A DNA stretch of 32,143 bases. Source: Actinomycetota bacterium (GTDB lineage Bacteria > Actinomycetota > CADDZG01 > WHSQ01). Of the stretch, positions 24,013 to 31,843 are shown piece after piece; position 1 is the first letter of the stretch; each line of letters starts with the position of its first letter. Below the pieces are notes generated by a model. The model made no database searches. It was given only the letters and a program-made list of their open reading frames with translations, and was not told the origin of the DNA. Location of the stretch: positions 1 to 32,143 of the forward strand of contig JACDAL010000026.1 in assembly GCA_013695465.1 (NCBI GenBank), given 5' to 3'. The translations under genes and the position numbers were made by a program.

Positions 24013-25131
24013 ATGAGTCTTGCTTGGGATCGGGTGAGAGCGTGGCGACTGTCGCGACAGCACCTTGATCAGAGGGTGGGCTCAGAGCGCCTCTTGGAAG
24101 TGGTTCGCGATGTGTGCGGTTTTCACGCACAAATGCAGTCGTCGACGGAGTTGCAGATGTGGGCGCGCGTCGACCGCGCCAACCGCGAGGACATCACGGA
24201 AGCTCTCTGGGAGAAACGAGAATTGGTCAGAACGTGGTGTATGCGAGGCACGTTGCATGTGCTCTCCGCCGGCGATCTCCCTCTGTACGTAGCGGCCTTG
24301 TCGCAGCACGACAGGTGGTGGAAGGGCGCGTGGCTGAGGATGATCGGAATGTCGGAGAAGGAGCTGAGGGCAACGCTCGAAGCCATCAGAGTTTCCTTGG
24401 GCGCCACTCCCATAACGCGTGAGAAGCTCGCGGAGAAGGTGGGCGAGAATTCCGGCGGCAAGGGCCGGGATGTGATGCTGTCGGGCTGGGGCGAGATGCT
24501 CAAGCCGGCGGCCTTTCACGGATATCTCTGCTCCGGGCCGCCGCGAGGTCAGAGCGTGACGTTCGTTCGGCCCGATCGATGGCTCGGCCGCTGGAGCGTG
24601 CCGAGTTCGGACAGGGCATGGAGAGAGATTGTTCGCCGCTACCTGCGAGTTTACGGACCCGCCGATCGTGAGGAGTTCGCACGCTGGTGGGGCATGCAGC
24701 CGGCTCCCGCGGGGCGGGTGCTGAAGGCATCTGAGGATGAATTGGCCGCGGTGGATATCGAGGGGCACGCGGCGTGGGCCCTGGCGGAGGACCTCCCGGC
24801 GCTGTCTAAAGATCGTCAGCATCCTCCGCCGCGCCTCCTTCCCGCTTTCGACGCCTACATTGCCGGGACACGCCCGCGTCAGTCCTTGGTGGATGCTCGC
24901 TTCCAGGACCTGGTTTTCCGCAAGGCAGGATGGATCTCTCCGGTGGTCTTGGTGGACGGGCTGGTCGCCGGCGTGTGGAAACACGAGCTGTCGGGCCGGC
25001 GTATCGAGGTCACCGTGAAGCCTTTCACCAAGCTGCGTGCCGGGGACCGCAAGGCCATCGCCGAGGAGGCGGAAGACCTCGGCCGTTTCCTCGACGCTCC
25101 AGTCTCGGTGTCGTTTCAGGCCCCGGTCTGA
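24013..25131 (+). CDS. AlkZ/YcaQ-like winged-helix DNA glycosylase (HTH_42 family)
   Basis: A 372-residue protein of the winged-helix DNA-binding family (HTH_42, formerly DUF1006) that includes AlkZ and YcaQ, glycosylases acting on bulky or crosslinking alkylated bases. Near the N-terminus FHAQMQSS (Gln40-Met41-Gln42) is the QxQ catalytic motif of AlkZ-type enzymes (Gln37 and Gln39 in AlkZ). LVRTWCMRGTLHVLSAGDL, YLRVYGPADREEFARWWGM and RLLPAFDAYIAGTRPRQSLVD are the conserved blocks. The ATG is at 24013 with no clear ribosome site. Many family members are unstudied, so activity is inferred. Confidence 0.85.
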   Translation: MSLAWDRVRAWRLSRQHLDQRVGSERLLEVVRDVCGFHAQMQSSTELQMWARVDRANREDITEALWEKRELVRTWCMRGTLHVLSAGDLPLYVAALSQHDRWWKGAWLRMIGMSEKELRATLEAIRVSLGATPITREKLAEKVGENSGGKGRDVMLSGWGEMLKPAAFHGYLCSGPPRGQSVTFVRPDRWLGRWSVPSSDRAWREIVRRYLRVYGPADREEFARWWGMQPAPAGRVLKASEDELAAVDIEGHAAWALAEDLPALSKDRQHPPPRLLPAFDAYIAGTRPRQSLVDARFQDLVFRKAGWISPVVLVDGLVAGVWKHELSGRRIEVTVKPFTKLRAGDRKAIAEEAEDLGRFLDAPVSVSFQAPV

Positions 25132-25174
25132 GGGGGCGTCTGCCTTGACCCACCTTTGGTACAGAAACGCCCCC
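25132..25174 (+). terminator. Stem with large loop after the AlkZ-like gene
   Basis: GGGGGCGT (25132-25139), directly after the stop codon, pairs perfectly with ACGCCCCC (25167-25174) across a 27-base loop. It may terminate the AlkZ-like transcript. A second small hairpin TCCCC-TGC-GGGGA follows at 25197-25209. The rest of the gap to 25396 should hold the promoter of the molybdoenzyme operon; I could not identify it. Confidence 0.4.
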
Positions 25175-25396
25175 TACGGACGTTTGTGAACCAAGGTCCC
25201 CTGCGGGGATTCCGGCCCCCGGCCCCGGCTGTGCCCGCCGATGAACCCCTACCTCACCCATCTTCGTCCCAAATCCGACCTATACGGTCGTTCTTGGGCC
25301 AAACCTCGCCTGAACATGGCTGCCTGTGACATTGTGTGGGCTAGCGTCCCCCGGCGAGCGAAGTCATGAGTCATCACAGCACCTTGGGGGGGCGGA

Positions 25397-26962
25397 GTGC
25401 AAGCCAACCGAAAGGGAGCACCCGACTCATTGGAGATAACCAGCGCGCCTAAGCAGACGGCCAAGTGGGGCAAGGTGCTCGACCAGACCCGCTGCATCGG
25501 GTGCCACGCGTGTACGACCGCGTGCAAGTCTGAGAACGAGGTGCCGCTGAGTGTGACGCGCACTTACGTGAAGTCGGTCGAGGTCGGCTACTTCCCCCAT
25601 ACTCGGCGCTCATTCCAGGTTACGCGCTGCAACATGTGCGAAAGCGCCCCGTGCGTGGCGGCCTGTCCGACCGGCGCCATGTATCAACGGGACGATGGAC
25701 TGGTCGATTTCGACAAGTCGATCTGTATCGGCTGCAAGGCTTGCATCGCCGCCTGTCCTTACGACGCTATCTTCATCAACCCCGAGGACCAGTCGGCCGA
25801 GAAGTGCAACTTCTGCTCCCACCGGCTCGACATCGGTCTCGAACCGGCGTGCGTGGTCGTGTGCCCGGTCGAGGCGATTTTCGTGGGGGATCTCAACGAT
25901 TCCGCCTCGAGGGTGGCCAAAGTCGTGAACCGTGAGCCGGTAACTGTCAGGCGTCCGGAGAAGGAGACGCGACCCAAAGTCTTTTACCACGGGGCTCATC
26001 AGGCGACCCTCGACCCCATCGCGGCGCGCCGCCCGGGCGGAGGCTCATTCATGTGGAGTGAGCAGACTGCCGGCGGGGATCACGTCGTTTCCGGTCATCC
26101 CGAATCATGGAACAACTCGAGCGCGGCAGCGCTGCTGTCCTATGATGTTCCCCACCGCGCACCGTGGGATTGGCGCGTAAGCCTCTACACGTGGACCAAG
26201 GCCATTGCCGCCGGAGCATATCTGGTGCCGTTGCTGCTCATCCTTGCCGGGTCGATCTCGTGGGACAGCGATATATTCACGCAGGCGGCCCCGATCACAG
26301 GCTTGCTTTTCCTGGCGATTACCGGAGTGCTTCTGATCGCCGATCTCAGTCACCCCGGACGCTTCTACATGATTTTCACGCGGCCACAGTGGAGCAGCTG
26401 GCTGGTAAAGGGTGGCTTTCTGATTGCCGCGTACGCGGGCGTGCTGACGCTGCATCTGCTCGCCACCGTCGTCGGATTAGGCATCGCTCACAAAATGCTT
26501 GCCGTACCGGGCGTTCCTCTCTCGATCATGGCTGCCGTTTACACTGCTTATCTGTTCGCACAATCCAAGGGCCGGGACATGTGGCAGAGCGCGCTATTGC
26601 CGCCCCACATGTTCGTGCAGATGACGCTCGCCGGATCTGCCGTGCTGCTATTGCTTGCCCCGGTTATCGAGGAAGCTGCTGTGACCCCACTCGCCCTCGT
26701 CCTCGCAGCCGGTGCTCTCGGCCACCTCCTGATGGTGTGGGGAGAGGCCACCCTGACCCACCCGACCGCTCATGCTCACCTCGCCGTGTGGGAGATGACG
26801 AGAGGCCGCTTCAGTAACTTTTTCTGGGTCGGAGTGGCACTGGTGACCGTGGGACTCACCGCACCTCTGATCGGGCCGCTGGCGGCCCCAGTGGCACTCG
26901 CCGGCCTCCTGGCTCACGAACACGCATATGTGCAGGCGGCCCAGGCGGTGCCCCTTGCGTAG
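25397..26962 (+). CDS. Fused four-[4Fe-4S] ferredoxin (DmsB/PsrB type) and NrfD/PsrC membrane subunit
   Basis: A 521-residue fusion. Residues about 25-195 form an electron-transfer subunit with sixteen Cys in four groups: 33/36/39/43, 78/81/86/90, 110/113/116/120 and 137/140/152/156, enough for four [4Fe-4S] clusters. After a linker, residues about 270-520 form an NrfD/PsrC-type quinone-reactive membrane domain with about eight segments (WTKAIAAGAYLVPLLLIL, LFLAITGVLLIADLSHPGRF). In most systems these are two genes. No Tat signal precedes the ferredoxin part, so it should face the cytoplasm. The GTG at 25397 follows a G-run; a TTG at 25430 after AAAGGGAG is an alternative. It shares an operon with the catalytic subunit 27 bases downstream. 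Confidence 0.9.
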   Translation: MQANRKGAPDSLEITSAPKQTAKWGKVLDQTRCIGCHACTTACKSENEVPLSVTRTYVKSVEVGYFPHTRRSFQVTRCNMCESAPCVAACPTGAMYQRDDGLVDFDKSICIGCKACIAACPYDAIFINPEDQSAEKCNFCSHRLDIGLEPACVVVCPVEAIFVGDLNDSASRVAKVVNREPVTVRRPEKETRPKVFYHGAHQATLDPIAARRPGGGSFMWSEQTAGGDHVVSGHPESWNNSSAAALLSYDVPHRAPWDWRVSLYTWTKAIAAGAYLVPLLLILAGSISWDSDIFTQAAPITGLLFLAITGVLLIADLSHPGRFYMIFTRPQWSSWLVKGGFLIAAYAGVLTLHLLATVVGLGIAHKMLAVPGVPLSIMAAVYTAYLFAQSKGRDMWQSALLPPHMFVQMTLAGSAVLLLLAPVIEEAAVTPLALVLAAGALGHLLMVWGEATLTHPTAHAHLAVWEMTRGRFSNFFWVGVALVTVGLTAPLIGPLAAPVALAGLLAHEHAYVQAAQAVPLA

Positions 26963-26989
26963 ACGGCAAAGCCTTAGGAAGGAGCCCGG

Positions 26990-29902
26990 ATGACGGAGAG
27001 GAGCCTCGACGACCTTGCACGTCGAGTGAGCGCGGCACGAGCAGAGGTCGAAGCCCGTGGCGAAACCTTCTATCCGGGCCCCAGTCGCATCAATCTCGCT
27101 GCTTTTCCTCCTAAGGAGCGCTGGGACAATTGGGTCGAACTGGATTCCCGCTCGTTTCCGAAGAGGATAGAGAAGCGCTACATGCTCGTCCCGACGACCT
27201 GCTTCAACTGCGAGTCGGCCTGCGGTCTCCTCGCTTACATCGACAAAGAAACGCTTCAAGTGCGCAAATTCGAGGGCAACCCGGAGCATCCGGGCTCCCG
27301 GGGGCGCAACTGCGCCAAAGGGCCCGCCACGCTGAACCAGGTCACCGACCCGGACCGGATCCTCTATCCGCTCAGGCGTACAGGAGCGCGTGGGGAGGGC
27401 AAGTGGGTCAAGGTGGATTGGGACGAGGCGCTCGACGAGCTCGCCGCACGAATCCGTAAGGCGATCACCGAGGATCGCCACAACGAGGTCATGTATCACG
27501 TCGGGCGCCCCGGCGAGGATGGCTTCACGGAGCGTGTGCTTGCCACGTGGGGAGTTGACGGACACAACTCGCATACGAATGTGTGCTCCTCTGGTGCGCG
27601 CGCCGGCTACCACTTCTGGACGGGGATCGACCGGCCGAGCCCCGACCACGCGAACGCCAAGGTGATCTATCTCATCAGCTCACATCTGGAGGCAGGCCAC
27701 TACTTCAACCCTCATGCCCAGCGTGTTATGGAGGCCAAGCAAGCCGGTGCCAAGCTGATCGTGCTCGATGTGCGTCTGTCCAACACCGCCACCCACGCCG
27801 ATCATTGGTTGTCGCCCTATCCGGGAAGCGAGGCCGCGATCAATTTGGCCATCGCCAACCACCTCATTCAGAATGACCTATACGACCGTGAGTTCGTCAG
27901 GCGGTGGTGGAACTGGAAGGAGTACCTGGCAAGCGAGCATCCGGAATTGGAGGAGCGCTTCGAAGTTTTCGAGCCCCTCCTCAAGGAGCTCTACAAGGAG
28001 TTCACCTTCGAGTTCGCCGCAGCGGAATCTGGCGTCGAGGTCGAAACCCTCGCCGACGTCGCAGCAATCGTTGCCACCGCAGGGACCCGTCTGTCGACAC
28101 ACAACTGGCGCTCGGCTGCGGCAGGAAACCTCGGCGGTTGGCAGGTCTCTCGCACATTGTTCTTGCTCAGCGCCTTGCTGGGCGCGATCGCTACGCCGGG
28201 CGGGACCTATCCGAACGCGTGGAACAAGTTCGTTCCCAAACCGATCTACTCCCCGCCACATCCCCTCACCTGGAACGAGCTCACATGGCCGCTTGAGTAT
28301 CCGTTGGCTCTGAACGAGCTGAGCTTTTTGTTGCCGCACTTCCTCAGAGAGGGGAGGGGGAAGCTCGACGTCTATTTCACCCGTGCCCACAATCCGGTGT
28401 GGACTAACCCTGATGGCTTTTCGTGGATAGAATCACTTACCGATCTAGACAAGGTGGGTTTGCATGTTGCACTGACGCCGACGTGGAACGAGACCGCCTA
28501 TTTCGCCGACTACATCCTGCCGATGGGGCACTCTTCCGAGCGTCACGATGTCCATTCCTACGAGCAGTACGACGGTCAGTGGATCGGATTCCGCCAGCCC
28601 GTGCTCAAGGTCGCACGAGAGCGGCTGGGTGAGAGCGTCGCCGATACGCGTGAGGTCAACCCCGGAGAGGTATGGGAGGAGAACCAGTTTTGGATCGAGC
28701 TGTCATGGCGCATCGACCCCGACGGGGTTCTGGGTATCCGCCGCTACTACGAGTCCGAGAAGAGTCCGGGCACCAAGCTGAGCGTGGACGAGTACTACGG
28801 GTGGATGTTTGAGAACTCGGTGCCCGGGCTGCCCGAGAAGGCCTCTGCCGAGGGACTCAGCCCGCTCGAGTACATGCGTCGCTACGGTGCTTTCGAGATC
28901 AGTAAGGGCGTGGGGCGGGTTCATGAGCAGCAGGTCTCGCCAGACGAACTCACCGGGACGGCCGAGAGTCGCTTTGGGCGTGTCTTCGCCACCTCCGTCA
29001 AGCCTCCGTCTTGCAACGTTGTCCCACAGGCGACCCCGGAGCCCGATCAATTCGGTCGCCGAGCCGTTGGCGTTCGTATCGACGGCGAGGTGCTGCGCGG
29101 CTTTCCCACTCCTTCGGGGAGGCTCGAGTTTTTCTCGACGACACTGGCGAGCTGGGGTTGGAGGGAGCACGCGCTCCCCGGATACATTCGAAGTCATATC
29201 CACCCCGCCGCTCTCTCCCCGCAGCAGATGCCGCTTATCTCGACCTTCCGATTACCGATCCAGATCCACACGCGTTCGGCCAACGCCAAGTGGCTCGACG
29301 AAATAGCTCACTCGAACCCGCTGTGGATGCATCCAGTGGATGCCGCCAGATTCGAAATCGGGTCTTCGGATCTCGTGCGAGTCAGCACGGAGATCGGACA
29401 TTTCGTGGTCAAGGTCTGGATCACCGAAGGCATCCGGCCCGGGGTAGTTGCCTGCAGCCACCACATGGGCCGGTGGAAGCTCACCGATCAGGGTCAGCGC
29501 CAGATGATGGCGACCGTCGATCTCGACAACACTGATGGTCGCTGGGGAATGAAGCGGCGCAGCGGGGTCGAGCCTTACGAGTCGGCTGATGCGGATACCA
29601 AGCGCATCTGGTGGACCGACGTGGGCGTGCACCAGAACCTCACGTTTCCCGTGCACCCAGACCCGATTTCTGGTCAGCATTGCTGGCACCAGGCCGTGAG
29701 TGTCTCGAAGGCTGAGCCCGGCGATTCGTATGGGGACATTTTTGTGGACACCACCAAGGCGCACCAGGTCTACCTGCGATGGATGGAATTGACTAGAAAC
29801 GCGCTTGCAGTTTCTCCGGATCAGACGCGCCGGCCGTACTGGCTGATGCGTCCGCTAAAACCCGCCATAGAGGCGTTCAGGCTCCCGAAGGTGCGGGCGT
29901 GA
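26990..29902 (+). CDS. Molybdopterin oxidoreductase catalytic subunit (DMSO reductase family)
   Basis: A 970-residue catalytic subunit. Near the N-terminus Cys71, Cys74, Cys78 and Cys108 (CFNCESACG, then GRNCAKGPA) bind one [4Fe-4S] cluster. Cys199 in HTNVCSSGARAG is the probable molybdenum or tungsten ligand. The pterin-binding and C-terminal MopB_CT-type domains follow (LPLISTFRLPIQIHTRSANA; SSDLVRVSTEIGHFVVKV). There is no twin-arginine signal, so the enzyme is predicted to be cytoplasmic. Together with the fused FeS/NrfD subunit this resembles SoeABC (sulfite) or PadBCD (phenylacetyl-CoA) architecture; polysulfide, thiosulfate or tetrathionate enzymes usually carry Tat signals. The substrate cannot be decided. 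AGGAAGGAG precedes the ATG. Confidence 0.92.
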   Translation: MTERSLDDLARRVSAARAEVEARGETFYPGPSRINLAAFPPKERWDNWVELDSRSFPKRIEKRYMLVPTTCFNCESACGLLAYIDKETLQVRKFEGNPEHPGSRGRNCAKGPATLNQVTDPDRILYPLRRTGARGEGKWVKVDWDEALDELAARIRKAITEDRHNEVMYHVGRPGEDGFTERVLATWGVDGHNSHTNVCSSGARAGYHFWTGIDRPSPDHANAKVIYLISSHLEAGHYFNPHAQRVMEAKQAGAKLIVLDVRLSNTATHADHWLSPYPGSEAAINLAIANHLIQNDLYDREFVRRWWNWKEYLASEHPELEERFEVFEPLLKELYKEFTFEFAAAESGVEVETLADVAAIVATAGTRLSTHNWRSAAAGNLGGWQVSRTLFLLSALLGAIATPGGTYPNAWNKFVPKPIYSPPHPLTWNELTWPLEYPLALNELSFLLPHFLREGRGKLDVYFTRAHNPVWTNPDGFSWIESLTDLDKVGLHVALTPTWNETAYFADYILPMGHSSERHDVHSYEQYDGQWIGFRQPVLKVARERLGESVADTREVNPGEVWEENQFWIELSWRIDPDGVLGIRRYYESEKSPGTKLSVDEYYGWMFENSVPGLPEKASAEGLSPLEYMRRYGAFEISKGVGRVHEQQVSPDELTGTAESRFGRVFATSVKPPSCNVVPQATPEPDQFGRRAVGVRIDGEVLRGFPTPSGRLEFFSTTLASWGWREHALPGYIRSHIHPAALSPQQMPLISTFRLPIQIHTRSANAKWLDEIAHSNPLWMHPVDAARFEIGSSDLVRVSTEIGHFVVKVWITEGIRPGVVACSHHMGRWKLTDQGQRQMMATVDLDNTDGRWGMKRRSGVEPYESADADTKRIWWTDVGVHQNLTFPVHPDPISGQHCWHQAVSVSKAEPGDSYGDIFVDTTKAHQVYLRWMELTRNALAVSPDQTRRPYWLMRPLKPAIEAFRLPKVRA

Positions 29903-30795
29903 CCTCACGCGCGGAGTTGTTTCGAGCGCTCGCCTTCTTGTGCGAGTCGCCAGGTTCGGCGTCTCTCGGCTTGGGAGCTACGCTGGGTCTGTCCGGCGAG
30001 CCAGAGGAGCACGAACACACGGAGGCCTTCCTCTTTCAGCTCTATCCCTATGCATCGGTTTATGTGGGGTCCGAAGGGATGTTGGGCGGCGAGGCGCGTG
30101 ATCGCGTGGCGGGGTTCTGGCGCGCGCTGGGACTTCGCCCGCCGGCTGAGCCCGATCATTTGGCGGCACTGTTGGCGTTGTACGCAGGACTTATCGATCG
30201 GGAGCTGGACGAGCCAGACGAAGCCAGGCGAGCACTCAGACGCCAATCCCGCAAAGCTCTATTGTGGGAGCACCTCCTGAGCTGGGTGCCTGTTTTTGCG
30301 GACAGGTTTCGCGTGGTGGCGACGCCCTTCTATGCAGGGTGGGCGGATCTTCTGCTCGACGCACTCATCGACGAAGCAAGAACCGTCGGCAGGCAAGAGA
30401 CGCTGCCCCTGCACCTCAGAACCGCGCCGGAGCTGTTGTCGCCTTCGGAAGCTCCACGCTCATTTCTTTCTGGACTGCTCGCGCCTGTGCGGAGTGGGAT
30501 GATTCTCACTCGCAGCGACCTGTCGCGCGCGGCTCGTGATCTCGATCTCGGGCTCCGAGTCGGCGAGCGCCGCTTTGTGCTGGAGAGCTTTCTTGCCCAG
30601 GACGCCGATAGCACATTGGCATGGCTCACACGAGAGGCGTGCCGCTCGGCGGAACGCCACGCGTCTTACGCGAGCGAGCTCGGAGGTATTTCGTTGTTCT
30701 GGAGGGAAAGAGCCGAAGCCGCCGCCGCTCTTTTGTCCGAAGGTCTTTCTACCGGCGGAGCGGAGGTCGTTGACGTTACAAGGCGAGCGGGATGA
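29899..30795 (+). CDS. TorD/DmsD-like molybdoenzyme chaperone
   Basis: A 298-residue helical protein of the TorD family, which folds and loads cofactor into molybdoenzymes. Visible signs are RAELFRALAFLCESPG at the N-terminus, the LYPYASVYVGSEGMLGG block and the LALYAGLIDRELDEPD helix. The C-terminal part includes APELLSPSEAPRSFLSGLLAPVRSGMILTRSDLSRAARDLDLG. The GTG overlaps the catalytic-subunit stop (GTGA), so the two are translationally coupled. The protein is longer than classical TorD (about 200 residues), in line with actinobacterial members. Since the partner has no Tat signal, it should act in maturation and not in export proofreading. Confidence 0.85.
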   Translation: MTSRAELFRALAFLCESPGSASLGLGATLGLSGEPEEHEHTEAFLFQLYPYASVYVGSEGMLGGEARDRVAGFWRALGLRPPAEPDHLAALLALYAGLIDRELDEPDEARRALRRQSRKALLWEHLLSWVPVFADRFRVVATPFYAGWADLLLDALIDEARTVGRQETLPLHLRTAPELLSPSEAPRSFLSGLLAPVRSGMILTRSDLSRAARDLDLGLRVGERRFVLESFLAQDADSTLAWLTREACRSAERHASYASELGGISLFWRERAEAAAALLSEGLSTGGAEVVDVTRRAG

Positions 30796-30901
30796 CGCCC
30801 TTGCAACCGAGATCAGGGGGGAAGAGGCGATTCGCAGGATAGTGCGAGAGGAGGTCGAGCGGGCCCTCCAGAGCGACCAGGGGCCGGACGTGACGCGCTA
30901 G
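30770..30901 (+). CDS. Possible 43-residue protein at the end of the molybdoenzyme operon
   Basis: A short frame overlapping the TorD-like gene by 26 bases. It starts with TTG 30770 (GGAGG only 3 bases upstream) and ends in TAG 30901. The protein is mostly one charged helix, EEAIRRIVREEVERALQS. The end of the frame lies beyond the TorD stop, where only this frame looks coding. Function unknown; it may not be a real gene. Confidence 0.4.
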   Translation: MTLQGERDDALATEIRGEEAIRRIVREEVERALQSDQGPDVTR

Positions 30902-31092
30902 TCGTGCGCGGGGGCGTGATCGACTGGCTGGAGAGGGATACCCTGTGAACAGGCGGGATGGCGATCTCCTTAGCACCTCGGCCCCCCCGGAGTCCTCAAG
31001 TCTGAGTGACCTGTTCCCGATGGAGGGGGGTGGTCGTCGACAACCCGGATCGGGGTGGTTTCGTCCACGCTCCGGGCGCGTGGACGTGCTGA
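30902..31092. other. Region before the HExxH protein gene
   Basis: A 190-base stretch with a TACCCT -10-like element at 30939-30944 and a GTG at 30945. The GTG opens a frame (VNRRDGDLLSTSAPP, later GRVDVLNVVVGFGSALY) that runs into the HExxH gene in a different frame. The two could be one protein interrupted by a frameshift near 31110. Confidence 0.35.
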
Positions 31093-31767
31093 ATGTTGTT
31101 GTGGGGTTCGGGAGCGCTCTTTATCGGCGCCGCGAGCCTAACGGCGCGTTGGTGGGGGAGCAGAGTCGATGCTCTGGGTCGAGCGAGCTCATTCCCGCTG
31201 TTCTCGGTCGTGGCTTTCGTGCTGCTCGGAGTCACGGCTTTATCTCCATGGTTCTTGAGAGCGCGACTGGAGCACAGACTCGCTGGTGCAGCCTCGACTG
31301 TCGTGGGGTCCTCAGTCAACGTGCATTGCCAGACCGCAGGCGAAACCTTCACCGATGCCGGAGCGGACCTCGGCTATGTGGCCTTTGGGTCAGACGGAGT
31401 GCCGGAAACCAAGACAACGATCAAATGGGAGCAATGCCGTGCACTGGCCTCCTTTACGAGATCGGGAGGGATACGGCCGAGTAGGGACGAGATGATCGCC
31501 GTCCACGTGCTGACTCACGAGTCGATGCACATTAGCGGGATTGGGAGCGAGGTGGCGAGCGAGTGCCGGGCGATGCAACGCGATGCCCGGATGGCCCGCC
31601 TGCTGGGCGCCGGCCGATCGGACGCACGCTACCTGGCTTCTTGGTACTGGCGCACGGTTTACCCGCATATGACCCCCGCGTACCGATCCGACGACTGCGG
31701 TCCCGGGCAAGCCCTCGACGAGGGGCTACCCGATCCGCCGTGGGAGTTTGCCGAGGAGCCCTCCTGA
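31093..31767 (+). CDS. Membrane-anchored HExxH (zincin-like) protein
   Basis: A 224-residue protein. Two hydrophobic stretches lie at the N-terminus (LLWGSGALFIGAASL; PLFSVVAFVLLGVTALSPWFL). The rest is predicted to be extracytoplasmic, with paired Cys (VHCQTAG, WEQCRAL, SECRAMQ, DDCGPG). VLTHESMHISGIGSEVASE contains His142-Glu143-x-x-His146, the zincin motif, and Glu153/Glu157 as possible third ligand. It is a metalloprotease-like protein often seen as hypothetical in actinobacteria. The ATG at 31093 is directly after an in-frame stop and has no ribosome site; the N-terminus may be incomplete. No substrate is suggested by the context. Confidence 0.7.
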   Translation: MLLWGSGALFIGAASLTARWWGSRVDALGRASSFPLFSVVAFVLLGVTALSPWFLRARLEHRLAGAASTVVGSSVNVHCQTAGETFTDAGADLGYVAFGSDGVPETKTTIKWEQCRALASFTRSGGIRPSRDEMIAVHVLTHESMHISGIGSEVASECRAMQRDARMARLLGAGRSDARYLASWYWRTVYPHMTPAYRSDDCGPGQALDEGLPDPPWEFAEEPS

Positions 31768-31843
31768 GCACTGGTTCCTGGGCCTTCGGACATTCACCAG
31801 GTCAGGCGAGAGCATACTCCTCGCTAGATTCCGCACCCTAGAG

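Noticed and set aside
24082-24984. 300-codon minus-strand frame opposite the AlkZ-like gene
   Set aside because: No recognisable motif; the opposite strand encodes conserved blocks of the winged-helix glycosylase family throughout.
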